This document shows, piece by piece, positions 44,783 through 54,064 of a DNA stretch of 64,000 nucleotides. The stretch's first letter is position 1; every line of letters begins with the position of its first letter. The position numbers were made by a program, and so were the translations under genes. This DNA is from Helicobacter sp. NHP19-012 (GTDB taxonomy: Bacteria; Campylobacterota; Campylobacteria; Campylobacterales; Helicobacteraceae). The notes beneath the pieces are model-generated. The model did not search any database. It had not been told where the DNA came from and saw nothing but the letters and a program-made list of their open reading frames with translations. The stretch is taken from positions 310,001-374,000 of the forward strand of contig NZ_AP024819.1 of assembly GCF_019703325.1 (NCBI RefSeq), read 5' to 3'.

Positions 44783-46231
44783 TTGCTTAAAAAATTCTTT
44801 TTAACCAACAGCTCGGGGATTTTATGCTCACGGGTGGCGGGGTTTGTGCGGGATTTGCTGAGTGCTTCCGTGCTTGGCAGTGGGCTTTATAGCGACATTT
44901 TCTTTGTGGCGTTCAAGTTCCCTAATCTCTTTCGGCGCATTTTTGCCGAAGGGGCATTTAGCCAAAGCTTCCTGCCCGCCTTCATTGCTAGCCGCTACAA
45001 GGGGGCGTTTTTGCTTGGCATTTTTGGGGCGTTTAGCTTGTTCTTATGCGCCCTTGTGTTCGTGGTGTCGCATTTTCGCTTGTTTTTCACCAAGTTACTT
45101 GCCTTTGGCTTTAGCCCACATGCCATTGCACTGGCTAAGGACATTGTGGCGATCAACTTCTACTATTTGCTCTTGGTCTTTTGGGCAACCTTTTTTAGCA
45201 CGCTCTTGCAATATAAAAACCACTTTTGGGTGAGTGCCTACCACACGATTTTATTAAACTTAGCGATGATTTGCGCCCTTGTGTGGCATAAAAACGACAA
45301 TCTCTTAGAAGTGGTGCGGGCGTTGAGCTATGGGGTGCTTTGGGGGGGGTGCGCTCAGGTGTGTTTGCACTTTTACCCGCTCTACAAGCTTGGCTTTTTT
45401 AGACTCTTTGCCATAGGGGCGCATAGTTTGTTACACGCCAAGAGTGCCCAAAAAGCCACTATAAAGCAAGAGAGGGGGCACTTTTTTAGGCAGTTCTTGC
45501 CTAGCGTGCTGGGCAATTCGGCAAGCCAAATCTCGGCGTTCATAGACACTTTATTGGCTTCGTTTTTAGCCACGGGCAGCATTTCCTATTTGTATTACGC
45601 AAACCGCATTTTCCAACTGCCCTTAGCTCTCTTTGCCATCGCCACTTCTACGGCGTTGTTTCCCACCATTGCACGGGCGATTAAAAATAAAGAACACGAC
45701 AAAGCCATAGCCCACCTCAAACAGGCGTTTGAGTTTTTAACCGCCATGCTCTTGATCTGTACGCTGGGGGGGGTGTTCTTGGCTAAAGATATTATCACCT
45801 TGTTGTTTGAAAGGGGGCAGTTTGGGGCACAGGATGTTGAGCAGTGTTCTAAGGTCTTTTGCGCCTATTTGGTGGGGCTTGCCCCCTTTGGGGTGGCAAA
45901 AATCTTTGCGCTGTGGTTATACGCTCACAAAGAGCAGGGCAGGGCGGCAAAAATCACGCTCATTTCTCTAGTCTTTGGCACGCTTTGTTCTTTAGCCTTG
46001 ATGCCCACCCTACACGCAAGTGCATTAGCCCTCTCTAGCTCGCTCTCGGGCTTTTTGCTCTGTGGGCTGTATCTTAGGGCTTTTGGTTTTAAGCGTTTTT
46101 TAGGCATGATTTCGCTTTCTAAGGTCGCCTTTTTGGGTTTGCTCTTGGCTTTTGAAGCCGTGGTTTTAGCCCTATTTGTAGAGGTCTTGCAAACCTTCAA
46201 AGCGTGGATTTTTTTACACCACTTATTTTAA
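44783..46231 (+). CDS. murJ: Lipid II flippase MurJ
   Basis: 482-aa MATE-like (MOP family) protein with about 13-14 membrane segments, TTG start. Family motifs: NSSGILCSRVAGFVRDLLSAS at the N-terminus, FKFPNLFRRIFAEGAFSQSFLPAF and YYANRIFQLPLALFAIATSTALFPTIA. It flips peptidoglycan lipid II to the periplasmic face. Upstream of cysS as in H. pylori (HP0885-HP0886). Confidence 0.94.
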   Translation: MLKKFFLTNSSGILCSRVAGFVRDLLSASVLGSGLYSDIFFVAFKFPNLFRRIFAEGAFSQSFLPAFIASRYKGAFLLGIFGAFSLFLCALVFVVSHFRLFFTKLLAFGFSPHAIALAKDIVAINFYYLLLVFWATFFSTLLQYKNHFWVSAYHTILLNLAMICALVWHKNDNLLEVVRALSYGVLWGGCAQVCLHFYPLYKLGFFRLFAIGAHSLLHAKSAQKATIKQERGHFFRQFLPSVLGNSASQISAFIDTLLASFLATGSISYLYYANRIFQLPLALFAIATSTALFPTIARAIKNKEHDKAIAHLKQAFEFLTAMLLICTLGGVFLAKDIITLLFERGQFGAQDVEQCSKVFCAYLVGLAPFGVAKIFALWLYAHKEQGRAAKITLISLVFGTLCSLALMPTLHASALALSSSLSGFLLCGLYLRAFGFKRFLGMISLSKVAFLGLLLAFEAVVLALFVEVLQTFKAWIFLHHLF

Positions 46232-46246
46232 CCCCAAAGGTTTTCG

Positions 46247-47668
46247 ATGATTTATTTGTTTGACAGCCACCGCAAGCAAAAATGCCCTTTCAAGCCTCTA
46301 AAAGCCCCCGATGTTTTGATCTATGTTTGCGGGCCCACTGTTTACGATTATTCGCACTTAGGGCATGCAAGAAGTGCGATCACCTTTGACCTTCTTAGCC
46401 GCATGCTGACTTTAAGCGGGTATCGGGTGCATTTGGTGAAAAACTTCACCGACATTGATGACAAAATCATCGCCAAGGCCCTACAAAAGAACACGGACAT
46501 ACAAACGCTCACCGAGTTTTTTATCCAAGCGTATTTGCAAGACATGCAAGCTTTAGGGGTGCAGAGGGCAAAGTTAGAGCCCAAGGCGAGCGCACATTTA
46601 GACAACATCGTGCAGATGGTGCAGGGCTTGTTGGATAAGGGTTTTGCCTACCAAACCCCTAATGGCGATGTTTACCTAGACACGAGTTTAGACAAGGCTT
46701 ATGGGTCTTTAAGCGGGCATTCGTTGGAGTTGGAGAGTGTGAGCCGCATTGAGGACAATCCCGAGAAAAAGCACCCCCAAGATTTCGCCCTATGGAAGGC
46801 ATATAAAGGGAAGGGGGATATGGGCTATCCTAGCGCACTAGGCAAGGGCAGGCCCGGCTGGCACATCGAGTGTTCGGCGATGATTGAGGCAAGTGGGGCA
46901 TACACCGACACGCCTTATCAAATAGACATACACGGCGGGGGGAGCGATTTATTCTTCCCCCACCACGAAAACGAAGCCAGCCAAACGCGTTGCGCTTTCG
47001 CTCAAGAGTTGGCGCAGTTTTGGGTGCATAATGGCTTTGTAAATATCTCGGGCGAAAAGATGAGCAAGAGTTTGGGTAATAGTTTTTACATTAAAGATGC
47101 GCTGAGAACTTACGATGGCGAAGTCTTGCGTAATTATTTGCTGGGCGTACATTACAGCGCAATATTAAATTTCAGCCCCGAGGATTTGGCAAGCCAAAAA
47201 AAACGCCTAGACAAGCTCTACCGCCTAAAAAAGCGCGCTCTAGAGCTCGCCCCTGCGCCTAGTGTGGCTAATGCCACCTTCACCCACGCCTTATTAGAGA
47301 GCATGCAAGATGATTTAAACATCTCTAAGGCGTTAAGCGTGCTTGAAGAGCATTTGCACCTAAGCAATGAAAAACTAGACAACACGGCTAATAAGGTGGA
47401 TAAAAAACACGGGGCTAGCCAGATTCTCGCCGATTTGCTCTTTGTGGAGAGTTTGCTAGGGCTTGGGGGCAAAGAGCCCAGCGTGTATTTTCAGCTAGGC
47501 GTGGATAGCGCGCTTAAAGAATACATCAACACCCAAATCGCCTTGCGCCAAGAGGCCAAGAAGGCAAAGGACTTTGCAAGGGCGGATGAGATAAGACAAG
47601 CTTTAAGCCAGCGGGGCATTGCCTTGATGGACACGCCCAAGGGCACGATTTGGGAGAAAATCATCTAA
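46247..47668 (+). CDS. cysS: Cysteinyl-tRNA synthetase
   Basis: 473-aa class I synthetase. The zinc-ligand Cys and first signature are in YVCGPTVYDYSHLGHARS (HLGH for HIGH). KNFTDIDDKII, GWHIECSAM and HGGGSDLFFPHHENE are intact, and the KMSKS loop is exact (GEKMSKSLGN). Overlaps the convergent hypothetical gene by 8 nt. In H. pylori vacA follows; here it does not. Confidence 0.96.
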   Translation: MIYLFDSHRKQKCPFKPLKAPDVLIYVCGPTVYDYSHLGHARSAITFDLLSRMLTLSGYRVHLVKNFTDIDDKIIAKALQKNTDIQTLTEFFIQAYLQDMQALGVQRAKLEPKASAHLDNIVQMVQGLLDKGFAYQTPNGDVYLDTSLDKAYGSLSGHSLELESVSRIEDNPEKKHPQDFALWKAYKGKGDMGYPSALGKGRPGWHIECSAMIEASGAYTDTPYQIDIHGGGSDLFFPHHENEASQTRCAFAQELAQFWVHNGFVNISGEKMSKSLGNSFYIKDALRTYDGEVLRNYLLGVHYSAILNFSPEDLASQKKRLDKLYRLKKRALELAPAPSVANATFTHALLESMQDDLNISKALSVLEEHLHLSNEKLDNTANKVDKKHGASQILADLLFVESLLGLGGKEPSVYFQLGVDSALKEYINTQIALRQEAKKAKDFARADEIRQALSQRGIALMDTPKGTIWEKII

Positions 47669-48563
47669 GTCTTAGATTCTCTAAGGCTTTGGGCGTAAGT
47701 GTGTTTAAAGGCAGGGGATGGGTGTTGTGTGGGTCGTTTGTGCTTTGGTTGTAAAAGACTTGCTCGCCTTGTGTGTAGCGTTTAAGTTCCAAATCCCCCC
47801 CGAAACTCTCAAAGTTTAAAGCGATGGCGGGGGCATTGGCGGGCTTAAAATGCAACTCCACATAGGGGGCGTGTGCGCTAAAGTCCACGAACCCCGCCCC
47901 TTGAATACAGAAGCGCCCCCTTGTGCGCTGAAATTTTTGTATCTCTACGCACTGCTCTTTGGGGCTGTGGGTGGTGCTTAGGGTGTAATCGCCCATGTGG
48001 GCGGTGTGGGGCATAACAGCCACACTCTGGCTAGGCTGTGGGGCTTGTGGTGTGGCGGACTGTGCGGGTGTGCCTAATTTGGCTAAAAGCGTGTCGCTCA
48101 CTGCGCTCATGGCGTAGGTGGGGGCGGTGGTGTCATAGATTTGTGGTTGATGTAGGGGGGCTAGGCTAGTTAAGTAAAAAGTGCCTTGCTTTAGAATAAA
48201 GGTGAGCGTGTAACCTGTTTCCTTAGGGGCAGTGGTGGGCGTGGCAGGGGTGCTATCCACCAACTCTAGGCGCAACTCTCCATGCTCTTTGGATAGCTTT
48301 AAGGTATTGAACCCGCGCACACAAAAGCCCTTGAAGAGTTGCCCTTGAAACAAGACCCCCACACAAGTCCCCTTTTTAGAATGTGTTTGTCCTAGTGCGC
48401 CTAAGAGCGTGTAGGGCGCAAACTCAAGCTTGCTAAAAGAAAAGTGTATATTTTCTTGGGTTTTGGTGCTTAAAAACTCTTGCACCCAACCTTTAAGCAG
48501 TTGGGTGGGAGTGGCGTGTAAAGACAAGGTATAACAAATAAGCACAAAGAAAAAACGGCGCAT
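47661..48563 (-). CDS. Exported hypothetical protein
   Basis: About 300 aa from MRRFFFVLICYTLSLHATP (ATG 48563 with AAAGGA; the frame is open 10 codons up). It has a signal peptide, then a Thr/Pro/Ala-rich linker around residues 180-200. Three Cys-flanked segments (GTCVGVLFQ, GFCVRGFN, RGRFCIQGAGFV) suggest disulfides in a periplasmic protein. No family recognised. It occupies the slot where H. pylori has vacA. Confidence 0.6.
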   Translation of the reverse strand: MRRFFFVLICYTLSLHATPTQLLKGWVQEFLSTKTQENIHFSFSKLEFAPYTLLGALGQTHSKKGTCVGVLFQGQLFKGFCVRGFNTLKLSKEHGELRLELVDSTPATPTTAPKETGYTLTFILKQGTFYLTSLAPLHQPQIYDTTAPTYAMSAVSDTLLAKLGTPAQSATPQAPQPSQSVAVMPHTAHMGDYTLSTTHSPKEQCVEIQKFQRTRGRFCIQGAGFVDFSAHAPYVELHFKPANAPAIALNFESFGGDLELKRYTQGEQVFYNQSTNDPHNTHPLPLNTLTPKALENLRLR

Positions 48564-48622
48564 AAACATCCTTTGAAAATCTGCATTATACAAAAAAACC
48601 CATTTACCCCTACTTTTTTAGG

Positions 48623-48628
48623 TATAAT
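48623..48628 (+). promoter_or_regulatory. -10 box of the Hof-like OMP gene
   Basis: TATAAT 26 nt upstream of the chosen start, which argues against the longer reading frame beginning at 48573. Confidence 0.55.
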
Positions 48629-48653
48629 GAGCCATTTTATGTTGGGATGGTGT

Positions 48654-49871
48654 ATGCGCCGTTGTCTTTTGGGTTTGTCTTTTTTAATGTCCCCCCTGCT
48701 TGCGACCGAAATTCGACTTGATCCCTTTGGCTACTTAGGGATGATCTATAGTCAAGGGCTAGAGCACAAGGGGCATGGGTATGTGGGTTTTGATGCCCGC
48801 GTGGGGACAAATTTCGCTTTCAACAATGGCTGGGCTTTTGGGATCGGCGCAATAGGGGCGTGGAATGTGTGGAGTAAAAACAAGAAGTTCCGACCCATTC
48901 TCAGCATAGGCAATGTCTTGGGCAGCGTAGAGGGTAATATGCTCCCCTACCTTAGCATGGGCGATATTTCAGACGCTTATGTCAAATACGACACCAAAAG
49001 GCTCAAATTCGCTTTAGGGCGTTTTGACACTAACTTTGTAGACTTTGATTGGATACAGGGCAATATTCAAGGCGCGAGCTTGTATATGCACCGCTACGAT
49101 TGGACCTATTGGGGCATTTTCATGGATTCCATGCTCTATAATGGCTATCAAGGCAACGACTTACAAGGTCCACGCATTGCCACCGGGATCAACGCTCTAG
49201 CGTCCTACGATCCCGTGTCTAAGAAAAAATATGTGGGTGGGGAGGTTGTGGCTCTTGGCACGAGCTACGAGCACAAGGGCTTTAAAATCTCGCCTTTCTT
49301 CATGGCAGACTCGCACTTGCCTATGGTGCGCACGCCCTTAATCCAAGTGGGCTTTAAGTTTCAATACTTTGCACAACTGCCTAAAGGCTTTAAGTCTTAC
49401 ACTATTGTGCACGGCATTTACCAACATGGCAACACGGATGCCATTAAGGGCAATGATGAAGCGGGTTTGGTGATGGTGGATCAGACCTTCATGTATAAAA
49501 TCCTCAACTTCGGGCTAGGCATTTATGGCGTGCCTGCGCCGAATAAAAAGGGTTTCTTTTGGTCGTTTAATGATAAAACAAAGTTCTATGGTCGTGGCAT
49601 TAATGCGATGGGCGTGCCCGCCATTTATTTTGCCAACGCCACCATCACGGGCTATATCTTTGGCGGGCTAAAGACCAATCGGGTGCGTATGGACGCGATG
49701 GTCGCCTTTGGGGATTATCAGGAGTACTCACTGATGACGAATTACAAGGTGTGGCAGTCTAAGCAAATGATTTTAGATGCCGGGCTAGGCTATGTCTACT
49801 CTTACTCCAACAAGGTGAAAAACACGATTGGCAACTCCTCTTTTGTGCTTTTCACAAAGTTTTCTTACTAA
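48654..49871 (+). CDS. Outer-membrane protein, Hof-like
   Basis: 405 aa from MRRCLLGLSFLMSPLLATE. This start is chosen because the TATAAT at 48623 leaves no transcript for the longer frame. After the signal peptide comes a large aromatic-rich barrel: LDPFGYLGMIYSQG, VGFDARVGTNFAFNNGWAFG, LKFALGRFDTNFVDFDWIQG, ending SFVLFTKFSY. This resembles Hof-family OMPs, possibly porin-like uptake channels. Its stop overlaps the ATG of an ABC ATPase (TAATG), an unusual coupling of a barrel to an ABC transporter. Confidence 0.82.
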   Translation: MRRCLLGLSFLMSPLLATEIRLDPFGYLGMIYSQGLEHKGHGYVGFDARVGTNFAFNNGWAFGIGAIGAWNVWSKNKKFRPILSIGNVLGSVEGNMLPYLSMGDISDAYVKYDTKRLKFALGRFDTNFVDFDWIQGNIQGASLYMHRYDWTYWGIFMDSMLYNGYQGNDLQGPRIATGINALASYDPVSKKKYVGGEVVALGTSYEHKGFKISPFFMADSHLPMVRTPLIQVGFKFQYFAQLPKGFKSYTIVHGIYQHGNTDAIKGNDEAGLVMVDQTFMYKILNFGLGIYGVPAPNKKGFFWSFNDKTKFYGRGINAMGVPAIYFANATITGYIFGGLKTNRVRMDAMVAFGDYQEYSLMTNYKVWQSKQMILDAGLGYVYSYSNKVKNTIGNSSFVLFTKFSY

Positions 49872-50557
49872 TGCTCGTTGTTGAGAATTTAAGCAAAAGC
49901 TATGGCTCGAAGGTGGTGTTGCACGGCATCAGTTTTAGCCTTGAGGGCGGGCAGATTGTGGGCCTACTTGGCGCAAATGGGGCGGGCAAAAGCTCGCTGT
50001 TAAAGATTTTAGCCGGGCTTTTAAGAGAGCATGGTGGCTTGGTGAGTTTGCAAGGGCAGGCTATCGGGCTAGAGAGCAAGAAAATCACCGCCTACTGCCC
50101 CGATCGCCCCATTTACCCGCCTAGCCACACCGCCCATAATCTCTTAAATTTATGCGCCGACTTCTTTAGCGATTTTGATAAAGACAAGGCTTTAGACTTG
50201 ATTGAGCGTTTTAAACTGCCCCTAGATTTGCCCTTTAAATCTTTCTCTAAAGGGCAAAAGGAACGCCTACAGCTCATCTTTACTTTAAGCCGAAGGGCGC
50301 AGCTCTTTTTATTTGACGAACCCCTAGGTGGGATCGACCCCCTGGGCAGACAAGAGATTTTGGATTTAATCACAAAGGAAAGGGGGCAAGAGAGCACGAT
50401 TTTAATCGCCACGCATTTGGTGCACGACATACAAGATTGTTTGGATAAGGCGTTGTTTTTGCAAAATGGGGGGCTCGTTGCCTTTGAAACCACCGCCACG
50501 CTTAAAAATAGGCATGGGAGCGTGGAACAAGCGTATAAGGATTTAATGCATGTTTAA
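49871..50557 (+). CDS. ABC transporter ATP-binding protein
   Basis: 228 aa. Walker A GANGAGKSS (about 36-44), Q-loop region ITAYCPD, signature FSKGQKERLQL (SKGQ for SGGQ) and Walker B LFLFDEPLGGIDP with H-loop IATHLVHD. Belongs to the YtrB/CcmA-like group of short ABC-2 ATPases. Overlaps the following permease gene by 8 nt. Substrate unknown. Confidence 0.88.
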   Translation: MLVVENLSKSYGSKVVLHGISFSLEGGQIVGLLGANGAGKSSLLKILAGLLREHGGLVSLQGQAIGLESKKITAYCPDRPIYPPSHTAHNLLNLCADFFSDFDKDKALDLIERFKLPLDLPFKSFSKGQKERLQLIFTLSRRAQLFLFDEPLGGIDPLGRQEILDLITKERGQESTILIATHLVHDIQDCLDKALFLQNGGLVAFETTATLKNRHGSVEQAYKDLMHV

Positions 50558-51305
50558 AATCTTTAAGCACGATTTTTTGGAGAACTACGCCCCTATTGTG
50601 GGGACTTTGGCATTTTTAGTCCTTTGTTGGGTGTTTTTGAGCCAAAAGGAAGGCGATGTCTTGGTGTTTTTAATGGCAAATTTCTTTTTGTTCCTTGGTA
50701 GTGGGGTTCTCTTGGTGCTGATTTTCACGGCTGCGGTGCGCTCCACCCAACAAAAACTCTTTGGGGCAGAAGGGTATTTCACCTTTAGCCTACCCTTAAG
50801 TATAGATGCGATTTTAGGGGCAAAAATTGCCATCAATCTCGCTTGGGTGTTCTTAAGCATGGTGGGCTTTTTTGTGGCGTTGTTCTTGGCGTATTTATGC
50901 CACACCAAAGCCCCCTCTCTTGGCGATTTAAGTCCACAGGGACTGCCCTATGTTTTAAACGCTCTGGGGCTGTTCTTGCTCTTTTGGCTGCTCTTGTATT
51001 TAAAACTGCTCTTGGTGCTGACCTTGTTAAACATAGGGCGTTTTAAACGCTTTGCTAAACTCACCGGGCTAGTGTTCTTTGTGGGGATTAGCTTTCTTCT
51101 CTCTTTGCCCTCGCAAATCTTGCAAAAGTTCCTTTTAAGCCCCAAAAATGCGCTTTTGCAAGACAGCTACTTAGCCTTTTATGCGAATTACTTTTTTTTA
51201 GACACGGGCACGAGTGCTCTTTTCTTGGGGCTAGAGTTTTTTAAAGTAGGGTTGTTGTACGCCACCACCCGTTGGCTGTTGGTGCATAAACTTGCGTTAG
51301 AATAA
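50550..51305 (+). CDS. ABC-2 type permease
   Basis: 251-aa membrane protein with six clear hydrophobic segments (first at about 16-32, last at about 222-240); no soluble domain. Probable partner of the ATPase encoded immediately upstream. Function not deducible; lantibiotic-immunity and antibiotic-type exporters have this size. Confidence 0.78.
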   Translation: MFKIFKHDFLENYAPIVGTLAFLVLCWVFLSQKEGDVLVFLMANFFLFLGSGVLLVLIFTAAVRSTQQKLFGAEGYFTFSLPLSIDAILGAKIAINLAWVFLSMVGFFVALFLAYLCHTKAPSLGDLSPQGLPYVLNALGLFLLFWLLLYLKLLLVLTLLNIGRFKRFAKLTGLVFFVGISFLLSLPSQILQKFLLSPKNALLQDSYLAFYANYFFLDTGTSALFLGLEFFKVGLLYATTRWLLVHKLALE

Positions 51306-51319
51306 AAGAAAGGCGACAC

Positions 51320-51616
51320 ATGCAAAAACTTTACATTTGGCTTTTTTTAGGCTTATTTAGTGTTTTACACGCCCAAAGCGGGTATTGTAGCTCCAATTGC
51401 GAAGGCACACCAAGCGAAAGGCTCGCCCCCATGGAGTTTCACTTTGACTTTGTGCGCTCAGTGGAGCATTTCTTAAAGCACCCTAAAGCCCGTCTACGCA
51501 CGCTAAGGCACTGCCACGAAGCGTTCACTTCCACCGCCAGAATCAACACCATCACCAACTCGTTTCGGGTGAATTGCGACCACGCCCTAAAAGCACAAAA
51601 GTTAGCACAACCCTAA
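51320..51616 (+). CDS. Small secreted cysteine-containing protein
   Basis: 98 aa. Signal peptide MQKLYIWLFLGLFSVLHAQ, then a mature domain with four cysteines (GYCSSNCEG, LRHCHEAF, RVNCDHAL). It starts 14 nt after the ABC permease gene and may belong to that operon. No family recognised; the even number of cysteines suggests two disulfides in the periplasm. Confidence 0.62.
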   Translation: MQKLYIWLFLGLFSVLHAQSGYCSSNCEGTPSERLAPMEFHFDFVRSVEHFLKHPKARLRTLRHCHEAFTSTARINTITNSFRVNCDHALKAQKLAQP

Positions 51617-51624
51617 GCTATCTA

Positions 51625-51633
51625 TGCTACAAT
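51625..51633 (+). promoter_or_regulatory. Extended -10 promoter of dnaN
   Basis: TGC-TACAAT (hexamer 51628-51633), 26 nt upstream of the dnaN start. Confidence 0.6.
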
Positions 51634-51659
51634 AGGTCCTTTTCACATAAAGGACTTTT

Positions 51660-52742
51660 ATGCAATTAACCATTGACAAGGTGCGTTTAGAGAGGGCGTT
51701 GCAACATTTAGTGGCGTTCACCGACCGCAAAGACCTCGCCAACATCGCCTCCCATGTCTGTTTAGAAGCCAAGGACGGGGGACTGCGTTTAGAGGCCAAT
51801 GACTTAGAAATGGGGTTGTGCCTACACCTAGAGGCGCACATTGTTAAAGAAGGGAGCGCGACTTTTAACGCCAAGCACTTTTTAGACATTGCCTCCAAAC
51901 TAGAAAGTGGAGATTTGTCTTTAGAAGCCGATAGCGACTTCGTGCATGTGCGCTTCAAACGCTCTAAATTCAAGCTTCCCTTGTTTGATCGCAACGACTT
52001 TCCTGCCTTTCCTAGCCACGACAACCTACCCTTTTTGCATTTTGGAGACGGGGCACTTAGCGAATACTTTAAAAAGCTTGCCCCCGTGATCAAAACCAAC
52101 GCCTCCAAGTACGAATTTGGGGGGGTGTTGATGGTGCTTAAAGAGACTTTAGAGTTAGCTGCCACAGACACCAGGCGTTTGTCCTTGGTGCAAATGGACG
52201 CTGAGAACATGCCAGAGGAGAGCTTAAACACCGAATACATTTTACCTAAACGCGCCATGCTAGAGATCAGCAAGCTCTTTGAAAGCGACTTTGACATGTT
52301 CTATGAGCCTAAAGACCCGAGCATGTTGTTCTTTAAAAATGACGAAATGGTGCTTTACTCTAAGCTCATCGGGGGCAAATACCCTAACTACGAGGCGATT
52401 TTCCCTAAAGAGTTCGCCCACCAATTCGAGCTAGAAACCCAAAGCTTTAAAGAAGCCATCCAAATCACAAGTGCCCTAAGCCCCACGACTAAAATCGTGT
52501 TCTACCCCGAGCGCATCGAGTTTGAATCGCTAGAAAATGAAAGCCCAAGCTTTTCAAGCACCTCGATAGAAACCAAAACCCCCCTTGAGGGCTTTGAATT
52601 GCAGGTGCAAGCCCGCCACCTCTTAGACGCTTTAAACACCTCTGCTAGCGCAAACTTCACCCTCTCTTTAAACCAAAGCACCGACCCCTTCTTGGTGGAG
52701 AAAGACGGCTTTAAAACCTTGATTATGCCCTTTGTGTCCTAA
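51660..52742 (+). CDS. dnaN: DNA polymerase III beta sliding clamp
   Basis: 360 aa; three repeated clamp domains. Forms the dimeric ring that tethers the replicase. Recognisable segments: VCLEAKDGGLRLEANDLEMGL (domain 1), LAATDTRRLSLVQMD (domain 2), GGKYPNYEAIFP and the C-terminal TLIMPFV that lines the binding cleft. Here it is away from dnaA and the origin, as in other Helicobacter. Confidence 0.93.
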   Translation: MQLTIDKVRLERALQHLVAFTDRKDLANIASHVCLEAKDGGLRLEANDLEMGLCLHLEAHIVKEGSATFNAKHFLDIASKLESGDLSLEADSDFVHVRFKRSKFKLPLFDRNDFPAFPSHDNLPFLHFGDGALSEYFKKLAPVIKTNASKYEFGGVLMVLKETLELAATDTRRLSLVQMDAENMPEESLNTEYILPKRAMLEISKLFESDFDMFYEPKDPSMLFFKNDEMVLYSKLIGGKYPNYEAIFPKEFAHQFELETQSFKEAIQITSALSPTTKIVFYPERIEFESLENESPSFSSTSIETKTPLEGFELQVQARHLLDALNTSASANFTLSLNQSTDPFLVEKDGFKTLIMPFVS

Positions 52743-54064
52743 AGGGCAACCACCACGCTAGAAAAATGCGTGTAGGTAACAAAGGCCTTGTTGCCCCCCT
52801 TTTGGGCGAACTTGACATGCTTTTTTTGTGTGTAGTCGATCGCCACCTTGAGAGCTTGTTGGCTCTCACTGGCATAGGCAAGCTTGGCAAGCAAATGGCA
52901 GGCTTTAGAAAGCAGGCTAGCTGAGGGGCGGTTAGGGTGGGTGAAAAGCAGCATATGTGCGCTGGGCTTGTCTTTAATGTGCGCCCAAGTATCGCCACTA
53001 CGCCCCGCCTTGAGTAAAGAGCGGTTTTCGCTCTCATTGCGTCCAATGCCTACCCTCACCCCCTCAATCTCAAAACTCTCCCAACTGCTAGGCTTTTTAT
53101 GCTTGCTTTGTTTGTTGGGGGTCAGCACCCTTAGCTCGTCTAAATTGCTTTGGGGCAACAGGGCGATTTTGGCTTGCAAAAAGGCGATTTTAGACTCTAA
53201 ATTCTCTTGTTGGGTGGCGATATGCAAAGCCCTTTGCTGGCACTTCTTGGCTTCTTTAAACAGCTTATTGGCTGCATCGCTTAAACTCCTAGAGTTCTTA
53301 GGCAGGGGGATTTGTTCGTTTTCTAAACACAGCACGCCCTGATACAAGCTCTTAGGCTCTAGCGCGTGCAGGTGGCATAGGATTAAAGAGGCTTGGCGTT
53401 GCTTCGTGTGGCTTAACTCTTCTAGCTCTTTAGGGCTCGATAGGGTGTTTAAAATGGCTTTTAAACTCTCTTGTTTTTTTAGCCACGCATTTTTTAGGCT
53501 CGCCCTTTGGCTCTCTAGTTGCTTGTTTGTGGTTTGTGTATGCAATTCTTGCAAGGCTTCTAGTAGGGCTTGGGTGGATAGATCTTCTTGAGGGGGCGTT
53601 TAAAGGGGCGTTTTTCAAGGGGGCTAGGGGGTGTTTTTAAGCACGGGGCGGATGCTCTGCTCTAGCGACACAAAATGCAAGGCCTCCAACACCACGCCCT
53701 GGGGGCTTAGTAAAATGGCGTTGCTGTGCTTGCCCGTAAATTCTAAATGCAGCACGCTTTGGACTTTTTTATAGCTTGTGGCACACTCTAAGACAATCTT
53801 TAAAATCCGGTCTTCATTCTCTAAAAAGCAATCTAGGATTTTGGCATTGCTGGCATAACGCTCTAAAGCAAGGTTAAAGGGGGTCTTTGAGAGCTCTAGA
53901 GGCGTGGGGTCTAGGTAGATGTGGCTAGTGCCCTTTTGCATGCAGGCTTTAAAGGGGTGGTTTGGGGTGTCTAGGCTTAAAGTTTGTTGGGCGTGGCGGA
54001 TGGTGATTTTGGGCTGCGCTTTTAGCAGTTTTGCAAAGGCAGATAACAAGGCATAAGAGATCAT
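52739..54064 (-). pseudogene. NFACT/RqcH-like protein, split by stops at C tracts
   Basis: Two open stretches in the same frame, 54064-53624 (146 aa, MISYALLSAFAKLLKA ...) and 53554-52739 (271 aa), are separated by ~70 nt with in-frame TAG, TGA and TAA. In the shifted frame the gap reads SPLEKRPFKRP and then PQEDLSTQALLEALQELH joins the second part. So one indel in a CCCCC run near 53630 and a compensating one in a CCCCC run near 53593 would restore ~440 codons, the size of HP1392. The NFACT-R domain (SWESFEIEGVRVGIGRNESEN, TWAHIKDKPSAHMLL) is intact. The family (Fibronectin-binding A/RqcH) binds stalled ribosomes. Sequencing error is possible. Confidence 0.8.

Noticed and set aside
48573..48653. 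Longer N-terminus for the Hof-like OMP
   Set aside because: It would start upstream of the TATAAT box at 48623 and place the signal peptide internally; the ATG at 48654 fits promoter and signal peptide.
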